Origin: Gp6-AA40 sp035263125 | Lineage (GTDB): Bacteria; Acidobacteriota; Vicinamibacteria; Vicinamibacterales; UBA2999 | Direction: 5' to 3' | Length of the DNA: 64,000 nucleotides | Assembly (NCBI GenBank): GCA_035263125.1 | Contig: DATFRP010000197.1 | Coordinates: 36,212-100,211, forward strand | Shown: one piece after another, positions 27,049-36,705 of the stretch | Layout of the letters: each line of letters begins with the position of its first letter | How positions within the stretch are numbered: the first letter of the stretch is position 1 | The notes under the pieces: model-generated | What the model was told of the DNA's origin: nothing | The model's database searches: none | What the model saw: the letters and a program-made list of their open reading frames with translations, nothing else | Program-made: the position numbers and the translations under genes

Positions 27049-27447
27049 TCAGTTGAAGGGCACTTCGCGTTTGTGCGTTTTGCCGGTGTTGTCAACCGCG
27101 ACCACTCTGACCGATCGGATCCGAGTACCGCCGCGAACAAAACGCGCCCCACCGGCGCCGGAGAACAGGTCGTAGCGGATCTCGCGACTCGAGCCGGACT
27201 CGACGCGCGGAAGCGACGTTCGGTACGGCGCCAGGACGCCGGCCGGCACGAGCTCGATGGTGCCGTCCACGAGCGCCGAGCCCGCCTTGTTGCCGATGGT
27301 CAAATACGTCTGTTCGACCGTCACCGAGACGGGCGAATTCGGATCGTCATCGAGCGATCGACCGCAGCCTGCGACAAATCCTGCGGCCAGCAGAAGGGTC
27401 AGTGCAATACCTCGACCAGGGGACAGAGCTCGCGACAGCCGATTCAT
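27049..27447 (-). CDS. small lipoprotein, 132 aa
   Basis: ATG 27447 is favoured over a TTG six bases upstream because AAGGAG is spaced correctly. The signal ends in the lipobox FVAGC. The mature domain is beta-rich (SVTVEQTYLTIGNKAGSALVDGTIELVP) and ends VDNTGKTHKREVPFN; it looks like a small Ig-like sandwich. Family unknown. It is upstream of, and likely co-transcribed with, the alpha/beta hydrolase. Confidence 0.7.
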   Translation of the reverse strand: MNRLSRALSPGRGIALTLLLAAGFVAGCGRSLDDDPNSPVSVTVEQTYLTIGNKAGSALVDGTIELVPAGVLAPYRTSLPRVESGSSREIRYDLFSGAGGARFVRGGTRIRSVRVVAVDNTGKTHKREVPFN

Positions 27448-27507
27448 GGGCAACTCCTTCGTGAAACGAGTGGCCGAAGAGTGCCGATCGCTACCGGGAT
27501 GAGGGGT

Positions 27508-27560
27508 CCGCCTTCGCCCTTCGGGCTACGGCGAGACAGGCTCGCCGCCGTCGTCTTAAT
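27508..27560. repeat. dispersed imperfect palindrome (CGCC-TTCGGG-type)
   Basis: CCGCCTTCGCCCttcgGGctacGGCGAG, followed by CTCGCCGCCG, gives a set of alternative stems in the 241-nt gap between the divergent lipoprotein and barrel-protein genes. The same theme recurs at 19452 and near 1620. The rest of the gap shows no clear promoter boxes. Confidence 0.5.
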
Positions 27561-27688
27561 GGCTTCGGCGAGGCAGGCACTTAATACTGCTGATCGCCTG
27601 CCGCGTCAACTCGTGATGACGGGTATGCGGGCGAACTCACGGGCATGCCCGATGCATAACGCACGGCCCATCATCAAGGGGCTCTGAC

Positions 27689-28309
27689 ATGACGGCCCGC
27701 CCATCCCGCGTCGTCGGCCTGATTACCTGCGTCGCGTGCGTGATTGCCCCCGCCAATCTCCTTGCGCAAGGCGTGGAGGTCACGCCATTTGGTGGGTACC
27801 GGTTCGGCAACGACTTCTTCGAGCTCGTCACTGGCCGGCCGGTCGATGTCGATGGGGCTCCCGCCGTTGGCCTGATCGTGGACGTGCCGCTTCACGACGG
27901 CCTTCAGTTCGAGGCGCTGTTCACGCATCAGAACGCCGCCATCAGCGTGCCGAGCCTTCTTGGACCTCCCTCGCGCTGGCACGTCAGCGTCGACCACCTG
28001 CAGGCAGGCGGACTTCAGGAGTACGCGGACGGACGTGTGCGCCCGTTTGCAACCGGGATGCTCGGTCTGACTCGCTACGCAGGCGTAGGAGACAGCGAGG
28101 TCCGCTTCACGGTCGGTGCCGGCGGAGGAGTCAAACTGTTCCCCGCATCGAAGGTGGGCGTGCGTGTCGGCAGTCAGGTGTTTGCGACGTTTGTCTACGC
28201 CAACGCCAACGTACTGGCCTGCTCAACAGGCATCTGTTTTCTGCGTCTCAACGTCGACGTCGTCTGGCAGATCGAGTTCACCGCAGCCCTGATCCTGAGA
28301 GTGCCCTGA
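27689..28309 (+). CDS. predicted small outer-membrane beta-barrel protein
   Basis: 206 aa; ATG 27689 with AAGGGG upstream. Signal peptide to about residue 27 (NLLAQ). The rest alternates hydrophobic residues in short strands (VEVTPFGGYRFGNDF, VRPFATGMLGLTRY, KVGVRVGSQVFATFV), as in OmpW/OmpA-like 8-stranded barrels. Two Cys (ACSTGIC) near the end may pair. No specific family is recognised. Its stop is 26 nt from the convergent sensor kinase. Confidence 0.65.
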   Translation: MTARPSRVVGLITCVACVIAPANLLAQGVEVTPFGGYRFGNDFFELVTGRPVDVDGAPAVGLIVDVPLHDGLQFEALFTHQNAAISVPSLLGPPSRWHVSVDHLQAGGLQEYADGRVRPFATGMLGLTRYAGVGDSEVRFTVGAGGGVKLFPASKVGVRVGSQVFATFVYANANVLACSTGICFLRLNVDVVWQIEFTAALILRVP

Positions 28310-28335
28310 CAGCAGAACCGGGCATCCACGACACC

Positions 28336-30168
28336 TCAGACCGCAGCGCCCGACGCGATCCCGGTTACAACCTCCAATGGAACGATGGCCGTCAACGTCG
28401 TGCCGGCGCCACGCGCAGAATGGATTTCGAACGACGCGCCGATCGAGTCGAGCCGTTCTCTCATGCTCATGAGGCCGAGTCCTTTGCCCACCGCGGCATC
28501 GACATCGAATCCGACGCCGTTGTCGACGATGCTGAGCGTGAGCGCACCCGGGCCACCGTTCAAATGGACCGACACAAAGCGCGCGCCACTGTGCTTGAGA
28601 GCGTTCTGCAACCCTTCCTGAACGAGTCGGAAGAGACACAACTTCAGATCGGCAGTAAGCGTCGCCGGCACCTTGTCGTGCGTAAAGGAGATCTCTACCC
28701 CCTGTCGTGACATCTCGCGCCGCAGGGCATCCAGGGCGTCGACCAGGCGTAGAACCCGCAGGTTGGCCGGATGCAGACGATGAGACAACTCATGGAGGCT
28801 CATGGCGATCTGTCCGGCGCGTTTGAGCGCTTCATTGGCGATCTTCTTTGCCTCGAGGGCATCGGACCGGCTCAGCATCGCCAGGTCCATCGTCAGCACC
28901 GCAATCTGCTGACTGATGTCGTCGTGCAATTCAAGGGCGATGCGGGACCGTTCGCCTTCTTGCGCATGCAACAGCCGCGATCCCAGGTCGCGGATCTGCT
29001 CATAGCTGTGGAGCAACTCCGACTGCTTCCCGCGAAGTTGCGCTTCGGCCTGATGTCGCCGCCTGCGTTGGACCAGAAGCGCCGCGATCAGCGCCGTCTG
29101 CGCGAACAGGATGGCAACCGCACCGACAATATAGGCTCGATACCGCTGCCAGATTGACGGCTCCTTGAACCTGACGAGCGTTCCCGCCGGAATGTACGCC
29201 TCGGACATACCCCATCTTTGAAGCGCCCGCCAGTCGACTTGCCTGACGTTCAAATCGGTCGTCTGGATCGGAATGCTGTCGGCTCGCTCACCACGAAGTA
29301 CCCTCAGCGCTGACGCCGCAACTGCGCGCATCTCTGCCATCTGATCCTTCAGGCTGCCGCCGACAATGCCGTGATCCATGGCTGAATCCAGCCAGCTATA
29401 GACAGGTGCCTGCGCCATCGCCGCAACTTTCTCCAAGTACTCCAAGGGATGGAACGTTTCGTTCGCGCCATCACGACTGACGATCAGAAAGTAAACGATG
29501 GAATGCTTCGGCAAGGATCCGAGACGCCCTTCGAGTTCGGCCGTCGTGAGACCTGACAAATAAGTGATCGCGAACCGAGGCTCGAATGACCGGAGTTGTT
29601 CCCGAGCGGCCCGTTCGTACCACTTGTCGGTCTCGTCCGCTCCCGTGACGACGAACACCTTTCGGACATCGGGCTGCAGATCGCTGACGAAGGCAAGCGT
29701 GCCCTTGAGATTCAATTCGGCGACAATGCCCGTCGAGTTGAGGGGCCGATGAGGCGAACGCCGGCTCGAGAAAAAGACGACAGGGACATCCGGGAACAAT
29801 ATGCCCCGATTGTTGTCGATGAACTCGAGTGGAATGTCTCCGATTGCGATGATGAGATCGAACGATTTTTCCTGATACTTCAAGCGGAGAAAGTCGCGGA
29901 AGCCAGTCTGATACTCAGGGTTCGAAAACCGCCCCTGATCGATGAATTCCGAATAGTAGTCCACTCCCTCCGGGACGCCGTTTTCGATCACCTTCGGTAT
30001 CTCGCGGTCACCGACAATCACGATCTGCGCATCTCGCCTCGTGGAGTACAGGACGAGTACCTGCTTCTGTCGTTGTGCCCACGCGGAAGTCGCCACGCAG
30101 AGTTCCAGAAGAGCGACCATCGTCAACAGACATCGTGCGTGACGCGGCCGCGTCTTCAGAACTCGCAT
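28336..30168 (-). CDS. hybrid ABC-substrate-binding / HisKA_3 sensor histidine kinase
   Basis: 610 aa. Signal peptide 1-31 (SAWAQ). Residues 36-320 resemble ABC_sub_bind periplasmic domains (VLVLYSTRRDAQIVIVGDREIP, FDLIIAIGDIPLEFI). One membrane helix at 346-366 is followed by a coiled coil and a NarL-type kinase core: H415 in ELHDDISQQ, then an HATPase with DNGVGFD and GLGLMSMRERL. It should phosphorylate a LuxR/NarL response regulator, but none is in the window. It starts 3 nt after the TonB receptor stop, so the pair is coupled: receptor and sensor may handle the same ligand. Confidence 0.92.
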   Translation of the reverse strand: MRVLKTRPRHARCLLTMVALLELCVATSAWAQRQKQVLVLYSTRRDAQIVIVGDREIPKVIENGVPEGVDYYSEFIDQGRFSNPEYQTGFRDFLRLKYQEKSFDLIIAIGDIPLEFIDNNRGILFPDVPVVFFSSRRSPHRPLNSTGIVAELNLKGTLAFVSDLQPDVRKVFVVTGADETDKWYERAAREQLRSFEPRFAITYLSGLTTAELEGRLGSLPKHSIVYFLIVSRDGANETFHPLEYLEKVAAMAQAPVYSWLDSAMDHGIVGGSLKDQMAEMRAVAASALRVLRGERADSIPIQTTDLNVRQVDWRALQRWGMSEAYIPAGTLVRFKEPSIWQRYRAYIVGAVAILFAQTALIAALLVQRRRRHQAEAQLRGKQSELLHSYEQIRDLGSRLLHAQEGERSRIALELHDDISQQIAVLTMDLAMLSRSDALEAKKIANEALKRAGQIAMSLHELSHRLHPANLRVLRLVDALDALRREMSRQGVEISFTHDKVPATLTADLKLCLFRLVQEGLQNALKHSGARFVSVHLNGGPGALTLSIVDNGVGFDVDAAVGKGLGLMSMRERLDSIGASFEIHSARGAGTTLTAIVPLEVVTGIASGAAV

Positions 30169-30171
30169 GGA

Positions 30172-33100
30172 TCAGAATTCGAGTTCCGCGGCGATTTTGA
30201 GAAACCGTGGAGTCAGGATCGTCTGTGGCTGCAGCCAGGGCCCTCCCGGAACGAAGGTGTTGTCGTACGTCAACACCGCACTCGAGTTCAGTGCGTTATA
30301 CATGTCCAGTGAGACCAGCGTGCGCGAGCGGCGATAGCGCAGTGTCTTTGCGATTCGAAAGTCGAGTTGATTGATGCGGTCGCCGTACAGCGTCCCCGGT
30401 CGCACAAGATTAATCGTCACGTTGGGGGCGTTGCCAGACAGATTTCTTCCCAGCGATGCCGCCACGATCGAGTTCGGCGCCGCATAGTTCGCGGCCAGCA
30501 TCGGACCGGGCTTGTTTTGAAATGTCGCCGACAGCTGGATGTTCAGTGCCGGCACCACGTACGACGATAACCCTCTGAGCTGCGTGAGAAGCCCGAAGCC
30601 GACGTGGCAGTACGGACTCGAGGGGGTCACCGCCGACCCGGCCAGGCCCGGACCGAACGCGCTCGTTCCCGTGATGGTGGTGGCCAGCTCCGGCAGATGT
30701 GCGCGCACGTCGCAGCTGTCGGCAATGGTCTGACCGGTGCTCGTGCCACCGACGAGGGCGAAATCGCGGCCGATTCGAAGGTTCGCCGTGACGTCCAGGC
30801 CGTTGAAGTACTGCGACCACGACCCGTAGTTGCCGGAGTCGGCAATGAGATTGTTGACCTGTCCGGACTTGTCCGGAACGACGTCATAGAGGCCCGAGAC
30901 GACGTAGCCGCCTCCACCTGGTAATCGCGGGTCCGAGGGAGCGGTGACGCTGAACGCGTTGAAGTCGGACGGCTGGAGCGACAGATTGTCGGCCACGAAG
31001 AATCCGCGATACCAGCGGCGCGTGTAGGTCACGTCCACCGACGATCGGGCTCCGACCTGATGTTGAAGTGAAACGGTAAGCGTCCAATCAGACGGACGGA
31101 CGCCCCACCCTGAGAGCACATCGGGAGCGAAGTTGTTGGTCAGGACATTACGGCCGAAGCTCGTGTTCGACTGCACGCCGCACGCATCACCACCGCTGGC
31201 CCGGAGATCCTGAGCCGCGGGATTGAGCAGATCGCAATCCGCGATGAAATTCTGATTGGCGTCGGTCCACGACCGCGTCACGCCGGCGGTACCGAACACC
31301 ATGGTCGTCTGTGGCAGACGCAGCGTCGGATTACTGTTGGCGTAGGTACTCATCGTTCCCGCGCCTTCCAGGTACTTCCCGACGCTCATCTTGATCGCCG
31401 TCTTTCCGGTTCCGAAGACGTTGTAGGCGAGGCCCGCTCGGAGCGTCAGATCCTTGTAGCTGTCGACGCCACGGGTCTCCGGGATGACGATCGGCGTCGT
31501 CAGGAATCTCGACGGTCCTTCCTGCTGTTCGGGGAACCAGCTCACCGCGCGGTCGAACCGCAGCGCGCCGTGCAGCGTGACGCGATCGTGCGTCCACCGC
31601 TCCTGGAGGAACAGACCGTCCCAGCCTGCACGTGCGTCGTTCACCCACGGCGAGATCGACTGGGTCAACTGATTCGGCACGCCATTGTCGACGCGGTAGG
31701 TCAAGTTCTGATCGTTGGTGAACCATGTCCGATCGTCGGTCATCAGCGTGTGCTGATACCCGAATTTCAGACTGTGCGCGCCGGCAACGTGTGAGACCGA
31801 CCCCTTCCAGAGATACGAGCCGGTGTCGGCAATGCTGAAGTCCTGCGATCGATACGCCAATCCAGGAATGTTGCCGTTCGCGGCGCAGCCACTCGCACAT
31901 TGTTCGACAACGCGAATCAGCTCGCGGGTGGGGTTCGGCGTGCGTTCGAAGTTGCCGACGCCAAAGAAGGTACCGCCGTATCCCGCTTCGAGAAGCCACC
32001 GATCCGTGAGCGGCGACGACCACGTCGCCTGCGTCACATGGAGCGGCCGTCCGAGGACGCCAACCGCCTCAGGGGACACGCGTGGAGGTTCAGACAGGCC
32101 TGGAGTCGCCCCCGTGCACGTCCGGCATAACGCCTGCGCGTCCCAGAAGCCGGTGACTTTATTGCGAGCGGTGGTCTGCCAGGTCACGCGTCCACTGGCG
32201 TTTTCGAACGTGCGATCGGAGTATTCGCGGCGACTGGGATCCGGCGCATACAGCCACGTCGACGGATCGCCGGCGTTCAGGTTGTAGTAAACGTTCGCGC
32301 TCTCTTTGGTGCTACCGCTGACATGTCCGTTGACGAAGTACCACGCACGATCCTTTTTGATCGGACCGCCGATTGTGCCTGACAAATCGTAGACCTTCGT
32401 GAGTGGGGTCGCGGCGCTGACCCCCTGTCTCATCAAAGACGGTGTCAGGTTGTCGCCCTGCAGCTTCGTACTCGTGCCGCCGACGAACACCGATCCGTTG
32501 AGCGTGTTGCCGCCGCTCTTCGGTACGATATTCATGACCAGCCCGCCGGTTTCGATCTCGCCAAGCGCACCTGGTGTGGTGAACGTGACCTCCTGGGCAG
32601 TGCCGACATCGACGACGTAGCTGGCCGCAGAATTGCCCGCAGGCGGACTGCCGATCGTCAAGCCATCGAGCGACAGCCGTCCTTCATTCGAGCGCCCTCC
32701 GTGGATCGGGAAGGAAGTCGTCGCCGTACTCGTGACGGTGTCGTTGACGGTCGTGACCACGCCGGGGATGAGCGGGAGCAACGCGTTGTAGCTGCGAACC
32801 GTCGGAATCGACCTCACGAGGGCTCCGCTCAGCGTGACCTCGCGTTGCGTGCCGTTGACGTCGAGAATTGGGAAATCGCGGGTGACGATAATCGTCTCAG
32901 TGAGCCCGCCGACGCTCAGTTCCGCATCGACGGTTGCGGTAAGCGCCCCGGTGAGTTCAACGCTGTCTTGTTGGTGTGGCGTCCACCCTTCGCGCGTGAA
33001 CTTCACCTGATATGTACCTGGACGCAACCCTTCGATACGGTACCGTCCGGCATCATCAGTCAGGGTCGTACGGACTTTTTCGATGAGTGCGTCGCTGCTG

Positions 33101-33225
33101 GCTTCAACAACGACGCCGGAGATCGGCGCGCCTGAAGGATCCTTCACCGTGCCGGACAGGGCTGCTTGAGCGAAAGCACTCGTGGGAACGCCTACGAGGC
33201 AGGCCAGCATCAAGAGCGTCTTCAT
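30172..33225 (-). CDS. TonB-dependent receptor, Oar-like, with carboxypeptidase-regulatory domain
   Basis: 1017 aa. Signal peptide 1-19 (SAFAQ). Residues 22-100 are a carboxypeptidase-regulatory-like beta sandwich (LSGTVKDPSGAPISGVVVEAS, GRYRIEGLRPGTYQVKF). A plug domain follows (about 110-230) and then a long barrel rich in aromatic strands ending IAAELEF. Outer-membrane receptor driven by TonB; the substrate is unknown, with large saccharides or peptides typical of Oar-like members. It is followed directly by the sensor kinase gene. Confidence 0.93.
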   Translation of the reverse strand: MKTLLMLACLVGVPTSAFAQAALSGTVKDPSGAPISGVVVEASSDALIEKVRTTLTDDAGRYRIEGLRPGTYQVKFTREGWTPHQQDSVELTGALTATVDAELSVGGLTETIIVTRDFPILDVNGTQREVTLSGALVRSIPTVRSYNALLPLIPGVVTTVNDTVTSTATTSFPIHGGRSNEGRLSLDGLTIGSPPAGNSAASYVVDVGTAQEVTFTTPGALGEIETGGLVMNIVPKSGGNTLNGSVFVGGTSTKLQGDNLTPSLMRQGVSAATPLTKVYDLSGTIGGPIKKDRAWYFVNGHVSGSTKESANVYYNLNAGDPSTWLYAPDPSRREYSDRTFENASGRVTWQTTARNKVTGFWDAQALCRTCTGATPGLSEPPRVSPEAVGVLGRPLHVTQATWSSPLTDRWLLEAGYGGTFFGVGNFERTPNPTRELIRVVEQCASGCAANGNIPGLAYRSQDFSIADTGSYLWKGSVSHVAGAHSLKFGYQHTLMTDDRTWFTNDQNLTYRVDNGVPNQLTQSISPWVNDARAGWDGLFLQERWTHDRVTLHGALRFDRAVSWFPEQQEGPSRFLTTPIVIPETRGVDSYKDLTLRAGLAYNVFGTGKTAIKMSVGKYLEGAGTMSTYANSNPTLRLPQTTMVFGTAGVTRSWTDANQNFIADCDLLNPAAQDLRASGGDACGVQSNTSFGRNVLTNNFAPDVLSGWGVRPSDWTLTVSLQHQVGARSSVDVTYTRRWYRGFFVADNLSLQPSDFNAFSVTAPSDPRLPGGGGYVVSGLYDVVPDKSGQVNNLIADSGNYGSWSQYFNGLDVTANLRIGRDFALVGGTSTGQTIADSCDVRAHLPELATTITGTSAFGPGLAGSAVTPSSPYCHVGFGLLTQLRGLSSYVVPALNIQLSATFQNKPGPMLAANYAAPNSIVAASLGRNLSGNAPNVTINLVRPGTLYGDRINQLDFRIAKTLRYRRSRTLVSLDMYNALNSSAVLTYDNTFVPGGPWLQPQTILTPRFLKIAAELEF

Positions 33226-33429
33226 CGTCGTCGATGGAGCCGAGCATCGTACGACGCGTCGCCGGACCGCGATCCTCGATGTCGGGGGCGAAATGATCTC
33301 AGATCAGGTGACGGTCGTAAAGCGTGTAACTCGGTCACGACATGTCGTGGGTGGACAAACGCGAAGGGCTGTTGACTGGACGCTGTCCGCCATTCGGTTA
33401 GAGAATCGTCCGCTCCAGGCAAGTCGATC

Positions 33430-33950
33430 GTGATCCTAGCCAGTTGTCGCCGGCACTTTGACAGCAACCAGCTGTTCGACGATCTCCAGTACCGGAACTA
33501 TCCCAATCTCTCGGACGTGAGCTCGTTCACGGACATGTCGGAGGGTGAGGTCGCAGACGCAGTCAAGGAACGCATGTCGTCGTGCTCGTGCACGGCTACC
33601 GCAATCCGCTCAAACACGTCGCGGCCGCGTACAAGAAACTCGAGCCCAAGAAGGAATTCAACGCGTCGCTCGCCTCGTGCCGACGATGCTTCGTCTACCA
33701 TTCGTCGAGGGATCCGGTGCTGAAGGTTGCATACCGAATCGGCACGCTCGACAAGGCCCTCGGATACAAGGGGCCTCAGGATCCCAAGATCATCGCGGCA
33801 CGGTGCCCGGACGTGTTCGTCGTCGACTGCTCGGCGGTCGTCGCATCGCACGGCGGCTACCGCAATTCCTCCGAAGTGTACGACCACTGGAGCGACGTGC
33901 TCGCGGAGACGCCGCTGCCGCGGTTTGACGTGTTGAAGAAACAGAGATGA
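33430..33950 (+). pseudogene. frameshifted alpha/beta-hydrolase-like gene
   Basis: The frame from GTG 33430 encodes ILASCRRHFDSNQLFDDLQ up to about 33573, then turns to nonsense; the frame one base back continues with H-V-V-VLVHGYRNPLKHV and runs to 33950. One extra base after 33573 (CGC CAT GTC) would restore a single reading frame, so a 1-bp deletion is likely. VLVHGY is the oxyanion strand of alpha/beta hydrolases, and FVYHSSRDPVL and SHGGY suit the later part. The middle with the GxSxG nucleophile is absent, so a larger internal deletion is also likely. It could be a sequencing error only in part. Confidence 0.6.
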
Positions 33951-34315
33951 AGGCATTCGACAACGAGTGGATTCTCGAGGCGTTCGCCGGGCGGCCAACC
34001 TTCTTCACGAAGAGGATGTTTGGAGGGCTGGCCGCGTATCTGCACGAGCGTCAGATGCTGGTGCTCGCGGAGCCGTCGAAGACCGGCCGGTGGAAGTGGC
34101 ACGGCGTGCTGGTCTGCACCGGCCATGAGCATCACGCCTCGATTCGCGCCGACTTCCCCGCCCTGATGCCGCATCGCGTCCTGCGGAAGTGGCTCTACAT
34201 CGACTCGTCGCACGACGACTTCGAGTCCACCATGGAGTCGGTCGCGAAATGCATCGCCCGGAACGATCAGCGTTTCGGGATCGTGCCCCAGGGACGAGGC
34301 CGGAAGACGCAGTAA
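33947..34315 (+). CDS. conserved hypothetical protein, possibly TfoX N-terminal-like
   Basis: 122 aa. ATG overlaps the preceding frame's TGA. The segment FTKRMFGGLAAYLHERQMLVLAE has the MFGG-x-yL pattern seen in TfoX/Sxy N-terminal domains; WLYIDSSHDDFESTM follows. No signal or membrane segment. Proteins like this are widespread and uncharacterised; the TfoX link is tentative. The start being coupled to a broken gene suggests the pair was once an operon. Confidence 0.7.
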   Translation: MKAFDNEWILEAFAGRPTFFTKRMFGGLAAYLHERQMLVLAEPSKTGRWKWHGVLVCTGHEHHASIRADFPALMPHRVLRKWLYIDSSHDDFESTMESVAKCIARNDQRFGIVPQGRGRKTQ

Positions 34316-34466
34316 GCGAGATCGGGCCATGGGCAGTAAGTGAGAGAAGGCAATAATTTGAGCCGGGGGGCCTGCGGTGTTACCCTCTGTCAGCAGTAAA
34401 TTCCTTTTTTCTGAGTCGTTTCGTGACGGCACCTCGTGCCGGCACCCCTTTCACGGAGGCGAGGCA

Positions 34467-34871
34467 ATGATTCGGCGAATTCTGGGATGTGTCGTCGTAG
34501 GCGCGTGGCTGGTGGCAGGTGCCTCGTTGCAGGCTCATCATTCCCTCGCAGGCGTCTACGACATGAAGGCGGAAAAGGAGCTGAAGGGCGCCGTCGAAAG
34601 CATCAAATTCTCCAATCCGCACGGGTCGTTGACGATCAAGGTCAAGGGCGCTGATGGCTCGGACACCTCGTGGGTCTTCACGCTCGGCTCCGCAACCGGT
34701 CTCGCTCAGCGCGGCGTCGGCCCGACCGGACCGAATGCGCTCCGTGCCGGAGACGAAATCAGCGTGAAGTTCATCCCCGCGAGGAACGGCAGTCCGCTGG
34801 GCTTTCTCAAGTCGGTGACATATCCGGACGGACATACGATCCAGATCTCGGCCGGCAACGCCAACGACTAG
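34467..34871 (+). CDS. secreted DUF6152 protein
   Basis: 134 aa from ATG 34467 with GGAGG upstream. Signal peptide to about residue 25, then the DUF6152 signature AHHSLAGVYDMKAEKELKGAVESIKFSNPHG and a late FLKSVTYPDGH. DUF6152 proteins are small periplasmic beta domains often beside proteins like the next gene, which starts about 35 nt downstream; function unknown. The His pair at the mature N-terminus may bind metal. Confidence 0.88.
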   Translation: MIRRILGCVVVGAWLVAGASLQAHHSLAGVYDMKAEKELKGAVESIKFSNPHGSLTIKVKGADGSDTSWVFTLGSATGLAQRGVGPTGPNALRAGDEISVKFIPARNGSPLGFLKSVTYPDGHTIQISAGNAND

Positions 34872-34905
34872 GCAGCAGAGCACTGTGACGGCCCTTTCGC
34901 GAGGC

Positions 34906-36681
34906 ATGCGACGAAGCACGATCGTGACGCACGTTGCGATCGGCCTCGCGCTCGCGGTGGGTGCCATGGCGGCCGCCAGTGCACAGGCACCGGCTGGCGC
35001 TCCAGCGCCGGCTGGTGCGCAGGCGCCCGGCGGTGGGCAGGGCGGTCAGTTCCGCGAGCCGCCTGCACCATACAGACCCGCGAAGGACGCCAAGGACCTG
35101 CGCTCCGTACTCTTCAACTGGACGTGGTATCTGGGCATGCTCCGGGGCGTCGACGAGCACGAGCTGATCGTCTCGCTCGAGTATCAGGGCAAAGGCACCA
35201 TCCAGGTGAACGGCCAGCCGTGCACGCTGACCAAGTATCGCGTCAGCACCAACTACCAGCTGCCAGGCCAGCGCATTCAGTACACCTGCACGAGAGGCAA
35301 CGGACAACCGTACTCGGCCATCGAGGTACTCAGCGAAGGGTACGCGTGGAACGAGGATATTCCCGGCGCGGAGATCATCTCCGGCAAGGGGAAGGCCACG
35401 CCGATGCCAACCGCGGTGCAGGAGCGGATCATCCGCTTCTGGGCCAGCCCGCAGGGCGCGCCAAAGGCCGCGATCATGGCGGCCGCGGACGTCAACAAGG
35501 AGATGGGTCCGAATCCAGGCACGCTGCTCAAGGACGGTGAGACGACCGTCGGCAAGACGTCGCTCACGTGGGAAGGCAGCAAGCCGGTTGTGACGTTCCC
35601 GATTCCCGGTCTTGCTGATGCGACGGCCACGGCAACGCTCGATGCGAAGTGGATGGCAGAACGCGTCGTGGTCAAGCAGGGAACGACGACCACCGAGTTC
35701 ACCTACAGTAACTACGCCGACTGGAACAACCCGCTGAACAAAGTCGAGGCCTGGTACGCCGGCAAGATGGTCGAGAAGAAGAACGGCGTCGTCACCCGCG
35801 ACCTGACAACGACCGAGACGGAAACCGGCAGCGTGTATGTGGTGATGCCTGTGCCGGCCAGCGTGAAGAAGGCGATGATGCCGACGACGCAGCCAGCCAT
35901 CAAGGAGCTGCCATTTCCTGCCGCGGGTACGGAACCAACACCACGAACGGCGGACGGGAAGCCTGACTTGACGGGCAACTGGAATGCCGCCGGTATGAAC
36001 TGGCGCTACGGCAATCGCCGCTGCGGTCCGACGCAGGTCGAATGCACCCGCGCGATCAATCAGACGATGGACTTCGAGTTCGAAGCGCCGTCGCGATTCG
36101 GGCCCAATCGGCCGCTCTACAAGCCCGAGCACTGGGACAAGGTGCAGCAGCTCGACATGTGGACCAACAAGGAAGATCCGGTCATGACGTGTCAGCCGCT
36201 GGGGATTCCGCGTCACGGCGCGCCGCGGCGCATCATCCAGACAGCGACCGACGTCGTCATGTTCTACGGCCAGTATGCCGATGGCGGCGGCGGAGCGGGT
36301 GAATACCGTATCGTCCCGACTGACAACCGCAAGCACGATCCGCGGCAAGCCGTCGAGGCCCGGTACTTCGGCTACACAGTCGGTCGCTGGGAGGGCGACA
36401 CGCTGGTGCTCGACTCGATCTCCTTCGTCGATTCAACGTGGCTTGCGCGCGGCGGGTTCTTCCACTCCGCCGACATGCACGTGATCGAGAAGTTCACGCG
36501 TCAGGCGAATCAGATCAAATACGAAGTCACCGTCGAGGATCCGCAAGTCCTCGTGGAGCCGTGGGTGATGACACCGCGCGTGATGCGGCTCAACCCGAAT
36601 CCCGCGGCGGGACTTCTGCCTGAGCGCGGCAACTGCGAAGTGTACGAGCTGAAGGACATCAGCTCGCAGATCCGCCATTAA
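34906..36681 (+). CDS. secreted acidobacterial hypothetical protein with GxWEGDTLV domain
   Basis: 591 aa from ATG 34906 (signal peptide MRRSTIVTHV to SAQ); an in-frame GTG at 34885 is possible. An N-terminal beta domain (50-340) has two Cys that may pair, and a linker leads to a C-terminal domain (about 350-591) with YTVGRWEGDTLVLDS, VTVEDPQVLVEPW and a CEVYEL end. The C-terminal part resembles the proteins at 15900 and 50910. Function unknown. It follows the DUF6152 gene by 34 nt, so the two probably act together in the periplasm. Confidence 0.8.
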   Translation: MRRSTIVTHVAIGLALAVGAMAAASAQAPAGAPAPAGAQAPGGGQGGQFREPPAPYRPAKDAKDLRSVLFNWTWYLGMLRGVDEHELIVSLEYQGKGTIQVNGQPCTLTKYRVSTNYQLPGQRIQYTCTRGNGQPYSAIEVLSEGYAWNEDIPGAEIISGKGKATPMPTAVQERIIRFWASPQGAPKAAIMAAADVNKEMGPNPGTLLKDGETTVGKTSLTWEGSKPVVTFPIPGLADATATATLDAKWMAERVVVKQGTTTTEFTYSNYADWNNPLNKVEAWYAGKMVEKKNGVVTRDLTTTETETGSVYVVMPVPASVKKAMMPTTQPAIKELPFPAAGTEPTPRTADGKPDLTGNWNAAGMNWRYGNRRCGPTQVECTRAINQTMDFEFEAPSRFGPNRPLYKPEHWDKVQQLDMWTNKEDPVMTCQPLGIPRHGAPRRIIQTATDVVMFYGQYADGGGGAGEYRIVPTDNRKHDPRQAVEARYFGYTVGRWEGDTLVLDSISFVDSTWLARGGFFHSADMHVIEKFTRQANQIKYEVTVEDPQVLVEPWVMTPRVMRLNPNPAAGLLPERGNCEVYELKDISSQIRH

Positions 36682-36705
36682 TCAGCGCGTCCTGGTTCAC
36701 AGTCA

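Noticed and set aside
34807..36348. 513-codon minus-strand frame
   Set aside because: Shadow of the secreted protein gene at 34906; Arg-rich and domainless.
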